This document shows positions 25,887 to 33,543 of a stretch of DNA of 64,000 nt, one piece after another. The first letter of the stretch is position 1, and every line of letters begins with the position of its first letter. Origin of the DNA: an uncultured Alphaproteobacteria bacterium (GTDB taxonomy: Bacteria > Pseudomonadota > Alphaproteobacteria > Rhodospirillales > Rhodospirillaceae); the NCBI GenBank assembly GCA_900079695.1, contig LT599022.1, forward strand, positions 3,474,937 to 3,538,936, given 5' to 3'. The translations under genes were made by a program, and so were the position numbers. The notes under the pieces are model-generated. The model did no database searches. It saw nothing but the letters and a program-made list of their open reading frames with translations, and was not told the origin of the DNA.

Positions 25887-26120
25887 TTACTTCATCACGT
25901 AGGGCAGAAGCGAGAGGTAGCGCGCGCGCTTGATCGCGCGGGCGAGCTCGCGCTGCTTCTTCGCCGAAACCGCGGTGATGCGGCTCGGGACGATCTTGCC
26001 GCGCTCGGAAACGAAGCGCAGCAGCAGCTTGACGTCCTTGTAGTCGATCTTCGGAGCGTTGGCGCCGGAGAACGGGCAGGTCTTCCGGCGACGGAAGAAC
26101 GGGCGACGCGGAGCGGCCAT
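25887..26120 (-). CDS. rpsR: 30S ribosomal protein S18
   Basis: 77 residues, typical for S18. It contains [12 protein letters not shown] at the start and the conserved [19 protein letters not shown] and [15 protein letters not shown] blocks. S18 binds S6 on the platform of the small subunit. It lies three bases after rpsF in the ribosomal protein operon. Confidence 0.97.
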   Translation of the reverse strand: MAAPRRPFFRRRKTCPFSGANAPKIDYKDVKLLLRFVSERGKIVPSRITAVSAKKQRELARAIKRARYLSLLPYVMK

Positions 26121-26123
26121 CGA

Positions 26124-26570
26124 TTACTCTCCTTCAGCAGCGGGTTGCGGAGCCGGCGCGCGGTCGCGCTCGAAACGGCGGCCGCCACGGTCGCCACGAT
26201 CGCCGCGATCGCCGCGCGGGCCGCGATCGCCGCGGTCGCCACGCTCGTTGCGCGGCTGCATCATCGCCGACGGACCCTCTTCGAGGGCCTCGACGCGGAC
26301 CGTCATGTAGCGCAGCACGTCTTCGTTGATGCGCATCTGGCGCTCGTACTCGGCCACCGCGGCGGCCGGAGCGTCGATGTTCAGCAGGACGTAATGGCCC
26401 TTGCGGTTCTTGTTGATGCGGTAGGAGAGGTTGCGGAGGCCCCAGGCTTCCCGCTTCTTCACCTCGCCGCCGCCGGCGACGAGCACTTCGGTGAGCTTGT
26501 CCATCAGCGCGTCCACCTGGGCGGAGCTGATGTCCTGGCGTGCGATCACCACGCTTTCGTACAGAGACAT
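26124..26570 (-). CDS. rpsF: 30S ribosomal protein S6 with arginine-rich tail
   Basis: 148 residues. The S6 fold is clear: [20 protein letters not shown], then the [17 protein letters not shown] strand and [20 protein letters not shown]. The last 45 residues form an extension of repeated Gly-Asp-Arg units ending in an acidic/Pro segment. Alphaproteobacterial S6 often has a charged tail, but the regular GDR repeats, encoded by a short DNA repeat near 26180-26250, are striking. It is the first gene of the operon, with its own promoter upstream. Confidence 0.96.
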   Translation of the reverse strand: MSLYESVVIARQDISSAQVDALMDKLTEVLVAGGGEVKKREAWGLRNLSYRINKNRKGHYVLLNIDAPAAAVAEYERQMRINEDVLRYMTVRVEALEEGPSAMMQPRNERGDRGDRGPRGDRGDRGDRGGRRFERDRAPAPQPAAEGE

Positions 26571-26689
26571 GTGTCGTTAGACTCCCTATGGCTTCTCTCG
26601 TCCCGGTTTTTCGCGCTGAAACATTGTTGCAGCGAGGGTCTTCCGGGCATAGCCGACCCCATGGTCGGCAAGGAGTTGCAAGGTGGGGG

Positions 26690-26717
26690 ACTATACACAT
26701 CTTTGGGGGCGGCGCAA
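26690..26717 (-). promoter_or_regulatory. Probable sigma-70 promoter of the rpsF operon
   Basis: On the minus strand a TTGCGC -35 (26717-26712), a 16-base spacer and TATAGT -10 (26695-26690) lie about 120 bases ahead of the rpsF start. The match at -10 is good, and the leader it implies is long enough to hold a regulatory structure such as the S6:S18 autoregulatory site, though I could not identify that motif by eye. Confidence 0.5.
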
Positions 26718-26802
26718 GGGGTGCTTGACAAGGGGGGGCGTTATGCTTCTTTTGACGGCGGTACGACGCAGTTCGTTTCGCAATCGTCTGGAGGAATAGC
26801 GC

Positions 26803-27747
26803 ATGCGCGCAGTGGTTTTCCCGGGGCAGGGTTCGCAGGCCGTCGGCATGGGCAAGGAGCTCGCCGCGACGTTTTCCGTCGCGCGGGAAGTGTTCGCCGA
26901 GGTCGAGGACGCCCTTGAGCAGAAACTCACGCAGATGATGTTCGAAGGTCCCGAGCAGGACCTGATGATGACCGAGAACACCCAGCCGGCCCTGATGGCG
27001 GTGAGCGTCGCGATCGTCCGCGTGCTCGACAAGGAATACGGCGTGCGGCTGCCGAACGTCGCCACCTACGTCGCCGGCCACTCGCTCGGCGAATATTCGG
27101 CCCTCTGCGCTTCCGGCGCGCTCCGCCTCGGCGACACCGCGCGCCTGCTGCGCACCCGCGGCCGCGCGATGCAGAAGGCGGTGCCGTTCGGCATGGGCGC
27201 GATGGCCGCGATCCTCGGCCTCGACGCCGAGCAGGCCCGCACCCTGTCGCAGGAAGCGTCGGAAGGCGAGATCTGCGAGGCGGCCAACGACAACGCCCCC
27301 GGTCAGGTGGTGGTGTCGGGCCACGTCGGCGCGGTCAAGCGCGCGATCGAGATCGCCAAGAAGCTGGGCGTCAAGCGCTCGGTGCTGCTGCCGGTGTCCG
27401 CGCCGTTCCACTGCGCGCTGATGCGCCCGGCCGCCGAGACGATGCGCGAGGCGCTGTCGCGGGTCGAGCTGGTGTCGCCGTCGGTTCCGGTGGTGGCGAA
27501 CGTCACCGCGCGGGCGACCGACGACCCGGAGGAAATCCGCAAGCTGCTGGTCGAGCAGGTGTGCGGCTCGGTGCGCTGGCGCGAGAGCGTGCAGTTCATG
27601 AAGAACCACGGCGTCGGCACCCTCGTCGAGGTCGGCTCGGGCCGCGTCCTCTCGGGCCTCGCCAAGCGCATCGATCGCGAGATGGACGGCTTCCCGGTCG
27701 GCTCCGTCGAGGAGATCGAGGCGTTCGCGAAGACGGTCGCCGCCTGA
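26803..27747 (+). CDS. fabD: Malonyl-CoA:ACP transacylase
   Basis: 314 residues. FabD loads malonate onto acyl carrier protein for fatty acid synthesis. It starts with VVFPGQGSQ, and the active-site Ser is S94 in AGHSLGEYSA; the catalytic His is in SAPFHCALM. A GGAGGAAT ribosome-binding site precedes the ATG. It heads the cluster fabD-fabG-acpP-fabF and is followed by a strong terminator, so fabG probably has its own promoter. Confidence 0.96.
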   Translation: MRAVVFPGQGSQAVGMGKELAATFSVAREVFAEVEDALEQKLTQMMFEGPEQDLMMTENTQPALMAVSVAIVRVLDKEYGVRLPNVATYVAGHSLGEYSALCASGALRLGDTARLLRTRGRAMQKAVPFGMGAMAAILGLDAEQARTLSQEASEGEICEAANDNAPGQVVVSGHVGAVKRAIEIAKKLGVKRSVLLPVSAPFHCALMRPAAETMREALSRVELVSPSVPVVANVTARATDDPEEIRKLLVEQVCGSVRWRESVQFMKNHGVGTLVEVGSGRVLSGLAKRIDREMDGFPVGSVEEIEAFAKTVAA

Positions 27748-27759
27748 TCACGAATCCCA

Positions 27760-27797
27760 CCGCCCGGTGCCGCGTCGGCCGCGCCGGGCGGTTTCTT
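27760..27797 (+). terminator. Rho-independent terminator after fabD
   Basis: CCGCCCGG (27760-27767) pairs with CCGGGCGG (27784-27791) and is followed by TTTCTTT. It lies 12 bases past the fabD stop, which implies independent transcription of fabG or partial read-through. Confidence 0.7.
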
Positions 27798-27853
27798 TGT
27801 GCGCGAAAGCCGCTATGATCTGCGGCGGCAATAACAATAACGAGTAGTCTCCG

Positions 27854-28591
27854 ATGTTCGATTTGACCGATAAGTGCGCCCTGGTCACGGGCGCGTCCGG
27901 GGGGATCGGTTCCGCAATCGCCAAGGCGCTCGCCGCCCGGGGCGCGACCGTCGTCCTCTCCGGCACCCGCAAGGATGCCCTCGACGCGGTCGCCGCCGAG
28001 ATCGGCGACAAGGCGATCGTCATCGCCGCGAACCTGTCCGACCCGGCCGAGACCGACCGCCTGATCGCGGACGCCGAAAAGGCGATGGGCCGCATCGACA
28101 TTCTCGTCAACAACGCCGGGCTCACCCGCGACGGTCTCGCGATGCGGATGAAGGACGAGGACTGGCAGACCGTCCTCGACGTCAACCTCACCGCCGCCTT
28201 CCGCCTCACCCGCGCGGCGATGCGCGGGATGATGAAGCGCCGCTTCGGCCGCGTCATCGGCATTTCGTCGGTGGTCGGCGTGACGGGCAACCCGGGCCAG
28301 GCCAACTACGCGGCCTCGAAGGCGGGGCTGATCGGCATGACCAAGGCCCTGGCGCAGGAGCTTGCGGCCCGCAATATCACCGTCAACTGCGTCGCGCCCG
28401 GAATGATCGCGACGCCGATGACCGACGTTCTGACCGAAGACCAGCGTCAGCGGATGTTCGCGTCGATTCCGGCGGGCCGTTTCGGCACGTCCGAGGACGT
28501 CGCCGCCGCGGTGGTGTATCTCGCGGCCGACGAGGCCGCCTACGTCACCGGCCAGACCCTCCATGTCAACGGGGGCATGGCGATGATCTGA
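27854..28591 (+). CDS. fabG: 3-oxoacyl-ACP reductase
   Basis: 245 residues. Classical SDR with cofactor motif [22 protein letters not shown] (the FabG signature), and YAASKAG for the catalytic Tyr and Lys; it ends [13 protein letters not shown] as FabG does. It carries out the first reduction in fatty acid elongation with NADPH. It stands between fabD and acpP, as expected. Confidence 0.95.
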   Translation: MFDLTDKCALVTGASGGIGSAIAKALAARGATVVLSGTRKDALDAVAAEIGDKAIVIAANLSDPAETDRLIADAEKAMGRIDILVNNAGLTRDGLAMRMKDEDWQTVLDVNLTAAFRLTRAAMRGMMKRRFGRVIGISSVVGVTGNPGQANYAASKAGLIGMTKALAQELAARNITVNCVAPGMIATPMTDVLTEDQRQRMFASIPAGRFGTSEDVAAAVVYLAADEAAYVTGQTLHVNGGMAMI

Positions 28592-28778
28592 ACCCCCCGG
28601 GAAGCCCCGCGTCCGGGACCCCCCGGCCGCTGGCCTTCCCTGGGAAAGTGTGGTAGTGAACGGGCCACTTGGCCGGATCGATCGCGGCGGATATCGCCGG
28701 GGCCGTCGCGGAAAGAGGTTCCACCGGGAAACCGGACACTGTACGAATAACCAAACCCAACGAGCGAGAGACAAGCCA

Positions 28779-29015
28779 ATGAGTGATGTCGCCGAACGCG
28801 TGAAGAAGATCGTCGTCGAGCACCTCGGCGTCGAGGAAGACAAGGTGACCGACAACGCCTCCTTCATCGATGACCTGGGCGCCGACAGCCTCGACACCGT
28901 CGAGCTGGTGATGGCCTTCGAAGAAGAATTCGGTATCGAGATCCCGGACGACGCCGCCGAGAAGATTCTCACGGTCAACGACGCGATCTCCTTCATCTCG
29001 AAGAACAACGGCTGA
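28779..29015 (+). CDS. acpP: Acyl carrier protein
   Basis: 78 residues. The phosphopantetheine Ser is S37 in [19 protein letters not shown], the standard ACP motif, and the protein is strongly acidic. It carries acyl chains for fatty acid and lipid A synthesis, which links it to lpxL and other acyltransferases in this window. A 187-base gap upstream leaves room for a separate promoter, and a long hairpin lies between it and fabF. Confidence 0.97.
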   Translation: MSDVAERVKKIVVEHLGVEEDKVTDNASFIDDLGADSLDTVELVMAFEEEFGIEIPDDAAEKILTVNDAISFISKNNG

Positions 29016-29025
29016 TCAGCCGACC

Positions 29026-29057
29026 GGGACCGTCCCCGCAGGCGCGGGGGTGGTCCC
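29026..29057 (+). terminator. Hairpin between acpP and fabF
   Basis: GGGACC (29026-29031) pairs with GGTCCC (29052-29057), and inside it TCCCCGC pairs with GCGGGGG, giving a nearly continuous 13-bp stem interrupted by one mismatch. Only CATTTG follows. It may be a partial terminator that lets acpP be expressed above fabF, or an RNA stability element. Confidence 0.5.
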
Positions 29058-29160
29058 CATTTGTCCCTGGCGCGCGTGACCGCGCCTTGCCGTGGGACCG
29101 CGTTCGCGCCCGCGCGACCGGGCGCGACCTTTCCTGGAACGACAACGGGTGGACGAAAAC

Positions 29161-30420
29161 ATGAGGCGAGTTGTAATCACCGGTCTGGGCCTGCTGACGC
29201 CGCTGGGGCGTGGCGTGAAGCTGAACTGGGACCGCCTGATCAAGGGCGAGAACGGGTTCAAGCGCATCGATCGGTTCGAGGTCGACGACCTCGCCGCACA
29301 GGTCGCCGCGATGATCCCGATGGGCCCCAATCCGGGTGAATTCGATGCCGACAGCGTGGCTCCGGCCAAGGAACGCCGTCGCATGGACGATTTCATCGTC
29401 TACGCCCTCGCCGCCGCCGAAGACGCGGTGACCGATTCCGGCTGGACTCCCGACGACGAGGAAGCCCGCGGCCGCACCGGCGTGATGATCGGTTCCGGCA
29501 TCGGCGGCCTTTCGGCGATCGCCGAATGCGCCGCGACCCTCGAAAAGTCCGGCCCGCGCCGGGTTTCGCCGTTCTTCATTCCGTCGAGCCTGATCAACCT
29601 GGCCTCCGGCCACGTGTCGATCAAATACGGCTTCACCGGCCCCAACCATTCGGCGGTCACCGCCTGCGCCACCGGCGCGCACGCGATCGGCGACGCCGCG
29701 CGGCTGATCATGTTCGGCGACGCCGACGTGATGGTCGCGGGCGGCGCGGAAGCGGCGATCTGCCGCCTCGGCATCGCCGGGTTCGCCTCGGCGAAGGCGC
29801 TCTCCACCTCCTACAACGACCGTCCGTCGGAATCCTCCCGTCCGTGGGACAAGGGCCGCGACGGCTTCGTGATGGGCGAGGGCGCGGGCGTGGTGGTGCT
29901 CGAGGAATACGAGCACGCCAAGGCGCGCGGCGCGAAGATCTACGCAGAGGTGAAGGGCTACGGCCTGTCGGGCGACGCCTACCACATCACCGCCCCGCAT
30001 CCCGAGGGCCGCGGCGCGACCCGCGCGATGGCGATGGCGCTCAAGAACGCCGGGCTCAATCCCGAGGACATCGGCTACATCAACGCGCACGGCACCTCCA
30101 CCCCGCTCGGCGACGAGATCGAGGTGGGTGCGGTGAAGAAGGTGTTCGGCGACCACGCCCGCGCCCTCATGATGTCCTCGACCAAGTCGGCGATCGGCCA
30201 CCTTCTCGGCGCCGCGGGCGCGGTCGAGGCGATCTATTCGTTGCTGGCGCTGCGCGACGGCGTGGTGCCGCCGACGCTGAACCTGCGCGATCCGTCGGAA
30301 GGCTGCGACGACATCGATCTGGTTCCGCTTCAGGCGAAGGAATGCAAGCTCGAAGCGGTGCAGTCCAACTCGTTCGGCTTCGGCGGCACCAACGCCTCGC
30401 TGATCCTCACCAAGGTCTGA
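29161..30420 (+). CDS. fabF: 3-oxoacyl-ACP synthase II
   Basis: 419 residues. The catalytic triad is Cys169 in VTACATGAHAI, His in NAHGTSTPLGDEIE and His in SAIGHLLGAAGA. The protein ends NSFGFGGTNASLIL, the usual KAS II tail. FabF extends acyl-ACP chains by condensation with malonyl-ACP. The ATG at 29161 was chosen because it directly opens the MRRVVITGLGLLTPLG strand. It is followed by mltG after 10 bases. Confidence 0.96.
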   Translation: MRRVVITGLGLLTPLGRGVKLNWDRLIKGENGFKRIDRFEVDDLAAQVAAMIPMGPNPGEFDADSVAPAKERRRMDDFIVYALAAAEDAVTDSGWTPDDEEARGRTGVMIGSGIGGLSAIAECAATLEKSGPRRVSPFFIPSSLINLASGHVSIKYGFTGPNHSAVTACATGAHAIGDAARLIMFGDADVMVAGGAEAAICRLGIAGFASAKALSTSYNDRPSESSRPWDKGRDGFVMGEGAGVVVLEEYEHAKARGAKIYAEVKGYGLSGDAYHITAPHPEGRGATRAMAMALKNAGLNPEDIGYINAHGTSTPLGDEIEVGAVKKVFGDHARALMMSSTKSAIGHLLGAAGAVEAIYSLLALRDGVVPPTLNLRDPSEGCDDIDLVPLQAKECKLEAVQSNSFGFGGTNASLILTKV

Positions 30421-30430
30421 GACCTTGGGC

Positions 30431-31420
30431 ATGGCGACGTTGCGCCGCACCGGCGTGGTCCTCGTCGCCCTGCTTGCGCTTGCCGCGGCCGCCGCCGCGG
30501 TGGTCTACGTCAAGGGCCGGGAGGCGTTCTACGCCCCCGGCCCTTCGACGTCCGAGACCGTGGTGGTGATCCCGAAGGGCGCGGGCACCGGGCGGATCGC
30601 CGAATTGCTGGCGGATGCCGGGGTGATCGCCGATCCGCTGGCGTTCCGCGTCGCGGCGCGGCTCACCGAGGCGCGCCTCAAGGCGGGCGAGTTCGCGTTT
30701 CCCGCCGGGGCGTCGGCGGCGGAGGCGATGGCGGTCGTCGCTTCCGGCAAGGTGGTGCAGCATTTCCTCACGATTCCCGAAGGGTGGACGGTGAAGCAGG
30801 CGCTCGCCGCGGTCGCCGCCGCCCCGGCGCTCGACGGCGAGGCTCCGGCGGCGCTGCCCGAGGGCGCGCTGCTGCCCGAAACCTATGCCTACGTGCGCGG
30901 CGAGACCCGCGCCCGCCTGGTCGCGCGGATGCGGGCGGCGATGGAGTCGGCGCTCGCCGCGGCATGGGCCGGGCGCGCCGAGGGTCTGCCGTTCAAGACC
31001 CCGGAGGAGGCGCTCACCCTCGCCTCGATCGTCGAGCGCGAAACCGGCGTGGCCGAGGAGCGCCCGCGGGTCGCCGCGGTGTTCGTCAACCGCCTGCGCT
31101 TCGGCATGAAGCTGCAGTCGGACCCGACGGTGATCTACGGTCTGTCCGACGGCGCGGGCGTGCTCGACCGCAGCCTCACCCGCAAGGACCTGGAGGCCGA
31201 CCACCCCTACAACACCTACGAGATCGACGGGCTGCCGCCGGGGCCGATCGCGCTCCCCGGTCTCGCCGCGATCCGCGCGACCCTCGACCCCGCCGACACC
31301 CGCGACCTCTACTTCGTCGCCGACGGCTCGGGCGGCCACGTCTTCGCCCGCAGCCTCGACGAGCACAACCGCAACGTCGCGAAGTGGCGCGCCCTCGAAC
31401 GCGCGCAGAAATCCCGCTGA
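30431..31420 (+). CDS. mltG: Endolytic transglycosylase MltG
   Basis: 329 residues. MltG cleaves nascent glycan strands at the inner membrane and is thought to set their length. It has one N-terminal membrane segment (about 8-28), a LysM-like region, and the YceG catalytic domain with ASIVERETG (catalytic Glu at about 202) and DHPYNTYEIDGLPPGPI followed by ALPGLAAI, all diagnostic. The ATG at 30431 is preferred over a TTG six bases earlier. The fabF-mltG neighbourhood is common in proteobacteria. Confidence 0.94.
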   Translation: MATLRRTGVVLVALLALAAAAAAVVYVKGREAFYAPGPSTSETVVVIPKGAGTGRIAELLADAGVIADPLAFRVAARLTEARLKAGEFAFPAGASAAEAMAVVASGKVVQHFLTIPEGWTVKQALAAVAAAPALDGEAPAALPEGALLPETYAYVRGETRARLVARMRAAMESALAAAWAGRAEGLPFKTPEEALTLASIVERETGVAEERPRVAAVFVNRLRFGMKLQSDPTVIYGLSDGAGVLDRSLTRKDLEADHPYNTYEIDGLPPGPIALPGLAAIRATLDPADTRDLYFVADGSGGHVFARSLDEHNRNVAKWRALERAQKSR

Positions 31421-31421
31421 A

Positions 31422-32117
31422 CTACAGCACCCGGAACACCCGGCCGTCCGACAGGTCGCGGTAGTAGTCCACCCGCGCGCCGTTCCAGTGGTAGTCGAGG
31501 TGGCGGCCCTGCACCGCGTCGCGCGCGAGGTCGGGGTAGAACAGCGCCGCGCACTCCGCCCCTTCCGCGCGCACGCTCGGGTAGACGAGACCGTCCGACC
31601 CGGCGCTGCGCAGCGCGTGCGCCAGGGCCTGCCCGGCGGCGTAGCTCTCCGGCGCGAGTTCCTCGGCCTGCGGGAACGGGCGCAGGTCGTGGAGATCGGC
31701 GGCGACGTCGAGCACGATCTCGCGGAACTGCGAGCTCCAGCCCGGCGGTTCGGCGGTCGCGGCCATGAACCGGGCGTGATGGTGCATGGTTTCGGCGAGC
31801 GCGGTGGTGAAGGTGCGTGCGGCGTAGAGCACGCCGGCGCGGCCGTCGGAGAACCGGCTCGGCCGGTCGGGCGAGACGTGGGTGAACGGCGCCATCAGAT
31901 ACCCCGCGCCGGGGCCGCCGGCGCGGCGCGCGGGCGGCACCAGATCGAGGTTGCCGATGCCGTCCATCAGGCGCGGGTTGGTCTTCTGCTCGGCGGAGAT
32001 CAGAAGCGGCCAGTCGGCGGGGTCGGCGATGTCCTCGAACAGGTCGATCGGCGGGTGGATGCTGCGGATGATCCGCACCGCCCGCCGCCACGACACCCGC
32101 GCCACCGCCAGCGCCAC
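31422..32117 (-). CDS. RES-domain toxin (NAD+-degrading type)
   Basis: 231 residues from a GTG at 32117. The RES fold is clear: PPIDLFEDIADPADWP near the start, RPSRFSDGRAGVLYAA (conserved Arg88 and Tyr98), TALAET (Glu109) and LVYPSVR (Ser181) are the Arg-Tyr-Glu-Ser residues of the RES family, whose studied members degrade NAD+ or modify PRPP synthetase. It is the second gene of a pair with the Xre-type antitoxin. The start is uncertain. A 65-bp tandem duplication lies across the gene junction and shifts the frame, so the GTG that overlaps the antitoxin stop now leads out of frame. No ribosome-binding site precedes the GTG used here. Confidence 0.82.
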   Translation of the reverse strand: MALAVARVSWRRAVRIIRSIHPPIDLFEDIADPADWPLLISAEQKTNPRLMDGIGNLDLVPPARRAGGPGAGYLMAPFTHVSPDRPSRFSDGRAGVLYAARTFTTALAETMHHHARFMAATAEPPGWSSQFREIVLDVAADLHDLRPFPQAEELAPESYAAGQALAHALRSAGSDGLVYPSVRAEGAECAALFYPDLARDAVQGRHLDYHWNGARVDYYRDLSDGRVFRVL

Positions 32118-32182
32118 GGGTGGATGCTGCGGATGATCCGCACCGCCCGCCGCCACGACACCCGCGCCACCGCCAGCGCCGC
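32053..32182. repeat. 65-bp tandem duplication at the toxin-antitoxin junction
   Basis: Copy 1 spans 32053-32117 and copy 2 spans 32118-32182; they differ at only one base (the next-to-last position: A in copy 1, G in copy 2). The unit covers the codons for the first part of the RES protein. Since 65 is not a multiple of three, reading through both copies changes frame. Collapsing the repeat to one copy would make GTG at 32194 (overlapping the antitoxin stop) continuous with the RES frame. Confidence 0.9.
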
Positions 32183-32187
32183 CGCCG

Positions 32188-32601
32188 CTACCACCCGCCG
32201 CGCTCCGCGTCGAGGAGGCGGCGCACCCGCATCAGGTCGGTCAGTTCGCCGCCGAGCATCACCTCGAGCGCGCTGCGGCCGCCGAACGCCGCGTTCGGCT
32301 TGCGCGGCCACGCGTAGGCCTGCTGCGGATCGCGGAAGGCGTAGCGCAGCGCCTTGTGGATGCCGATCAGGTTCGACAGCCGCGCCTTGCCGTCGCGGCC
32401 GAGGCGGCCCGGGCCTTCGGTCTTCCAGCGGCGATAGGTGCGCAGCGATAAATCGAGCAGAACGCTCGCGTGTTCGTCTCCCACACCCCATTTCTGGAAC
32501 AGGTTGACCGCGGCCCGGAACAGCGCCGCGGCCTCGGCGTCGGTGATCGGGCTCGGCACGAAGTCGGGGGCGCGGGTCTCCACGGGGGAGAGGATGGGCA
32601 T
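32188..32601 (-). CDS. Xre/ParS-type antitoxin (DUF2384)
   Basis: 137 residues. The N-terminal half is a helix-turn-helix-like region (DAEAAALFRAAVNLFQKWGV to LLDLSLRTYRRWK), followed by the DUF2384 (MbcA/ParS/Xre) toxin-binding domain, which ends ALEVMLGGELTDLMRVRRLLD. Antitoxins of this type neutralise RES toxins by blocking the active site with the C terminus and repress their own promoter. It precedes the toxin gene on the same strand, the usual order. A palindrome in its promoter is the likely operator. Confidence 0.88.
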   Translation of the reverse strand: MPILSPVETRAPDFVPSPITDAEAAALFRAAVNLFQKWGVGDEHASVLLDLSLRTYRRWKTEGPGRLGRDGKARLSNLIGIHKALRYAFRDPQQAYAWPRKPNAAFGGRSALEVMLGGELTDLMRVRRLLDAERGGW

Positions 32602-32616
32602 GGCGGCCTCTCAATC

Positions 32617-32661
32617 TGGCATCACATTTCTTATTTAATGCCATTTGGCATAATTCCGCAA
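32617..32661 (-). promoter_or_regulatory. Antitoxin promoter with palindromic operator
   Basis: ATGCCATTTGGCAT at 32638-32651 is a perfect palindrome with a 2-base centre. A third half-site, TGGCAT, lies at 32617-32622. On the minus strand the palindrome fills the 17-base spacer between a possible -35 TTGCGG (32661-32656) and -10 TTAAAT (32638-32633), exactly where an autorepressor would bind. The same 82-base gap must hold the promoter of the divergent dehydrogenase gene. Confidence 0.6.
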
Positions 32662-32683
32662 GACGTCCAGGGAAACCACGCAA

Positions 32684-33541
32684 ATGACACATCCGAGAAT
32701 CGGCTGGATCGGCCTTGGCCACATGGGCGCGCCGATGGCCGCCAATCTGGCGAAGGCCGGGGTTCCGCTCACGGTCTACAACCGCACGCCCAGGGATCTG
32801 CCCGGCATCAAGGTTCCGGTCGCGGCGAGCGCGGCGGAGGCGGCGCGGGGCGCCGACATCGTCGTCACCATGGTGTCGGACGACGCGGCGGAGGAAGCGG
32901 TGCTGTTCGGCCCCGGCGGGGTGGCCGAGGCGCTCGCCCCCGGGCAGGTGGTGGTGAACATGGGCACGGTGTCGCCGAAGCTCGCCGTCTCGGTCGCCGA
33001 GCGGCTGGCGAAGCGGGGCGTCGCCGCGCTCGACGCGCCGGTCTCGGGTTCGGTGAAACCGGCGACCGACGCGACCCTGGTGATTCTCGTCGGCGGCGCG
33101 GCCGAGGCGCTCGAAACCGCGCGTCCGATGTTCGAACTGCTCGGCAAGCGCACCGTCCACTTCGGCGGGCCGGGGCAGGGCGCGCGCGCCAAGCTCGCGA
33201 TCAACCTGATGCTCGGGGTGGTGATGCAGGGCCTCGCCGAGGCGGTGACGTTCGGCGAGGCGAGCGGCCTCGACACCGCCGCCCTGCTCGACGCGATCGG
33301 CGAATCGGCGCTCGCCTCGCCGCTGGTGGCGATCAAGCTGGCGGCGATCCGCGAGGGCAACTTCGCCGCCGCGTTCCCGCTCAAGCACATGGCGAAGGAT
33401 CTGCGCCTCGCCTCCGACGCGGCGGCGGGCGCGCCGATTCCGGCGGCCGAGGTGGTGCGCGGCAGCTACGAACTCGCGGTCAACGACGGCCTCGGCGACA
33501 AGGACGTCATCGCGATCCTCGAGTCCCTGCGCAACGCCTGA
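32684..33541 (+). CDS. 3-hydroxyisobutyrate dehydrogenase-family oxidoreductase
   Basis: 285 residues. The N-terminal Rossmann domain begins IGWIGLGHMGAPMAANL; DAPVSGS is the substrate-binding motif and KLAINLML carries the catalytic Lys. This is the beta-hydroxyacid dehydrogenase family (3-hydroxyisobutyrate, tartronate semialdehyde or glyoxylate/succinic semialdehyde reductases); the exact substrate is open. It is divergent from the toxin-antitoxin pair and converges with the MFS gene, with two bases between their stops. Confidence 0.87.
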   Translation: MTHPRIGWIGLGHMGAPMAANLAKAGVPLTVYNRTPRDLPGIKVPVAASAAEAARGADIVVTMVSDDAAEEAVLFGPGGVAEALAPGQVVVNMGTVSPKLAVSVAERLAKRGVAALDAPVSGSVKPATDATLVILVGGAAEALETARPMFELLGKRTVHFGGPGQGARAKLAINLMLGVVMQGLAEAVTFGEASGLDTAALLDAIGESALASPLVAIKLAAIREGNFAAAFPLKHMAKDLRLASDAAAGAPIPAAEVVRGSYELAVNDGLGDKDVIAILESLRNA

Positions 33542-33543
33542 GG

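Noticed and set aside
26725-26730. TTGACA as a -35 box for fabD
   Set aside because: The hexamer is perfect but no acceptable -10 lies 16 to 18 bases downstream, so I did not annotate a promoter.
32053-32182. Two 65-bp direct repeats considered as a CRISPR or attachment site
   Set aside because: There are only two adjacent copies with no spacer and no integrase or cas gene; they are a simple tandem duplication of coding sequence.
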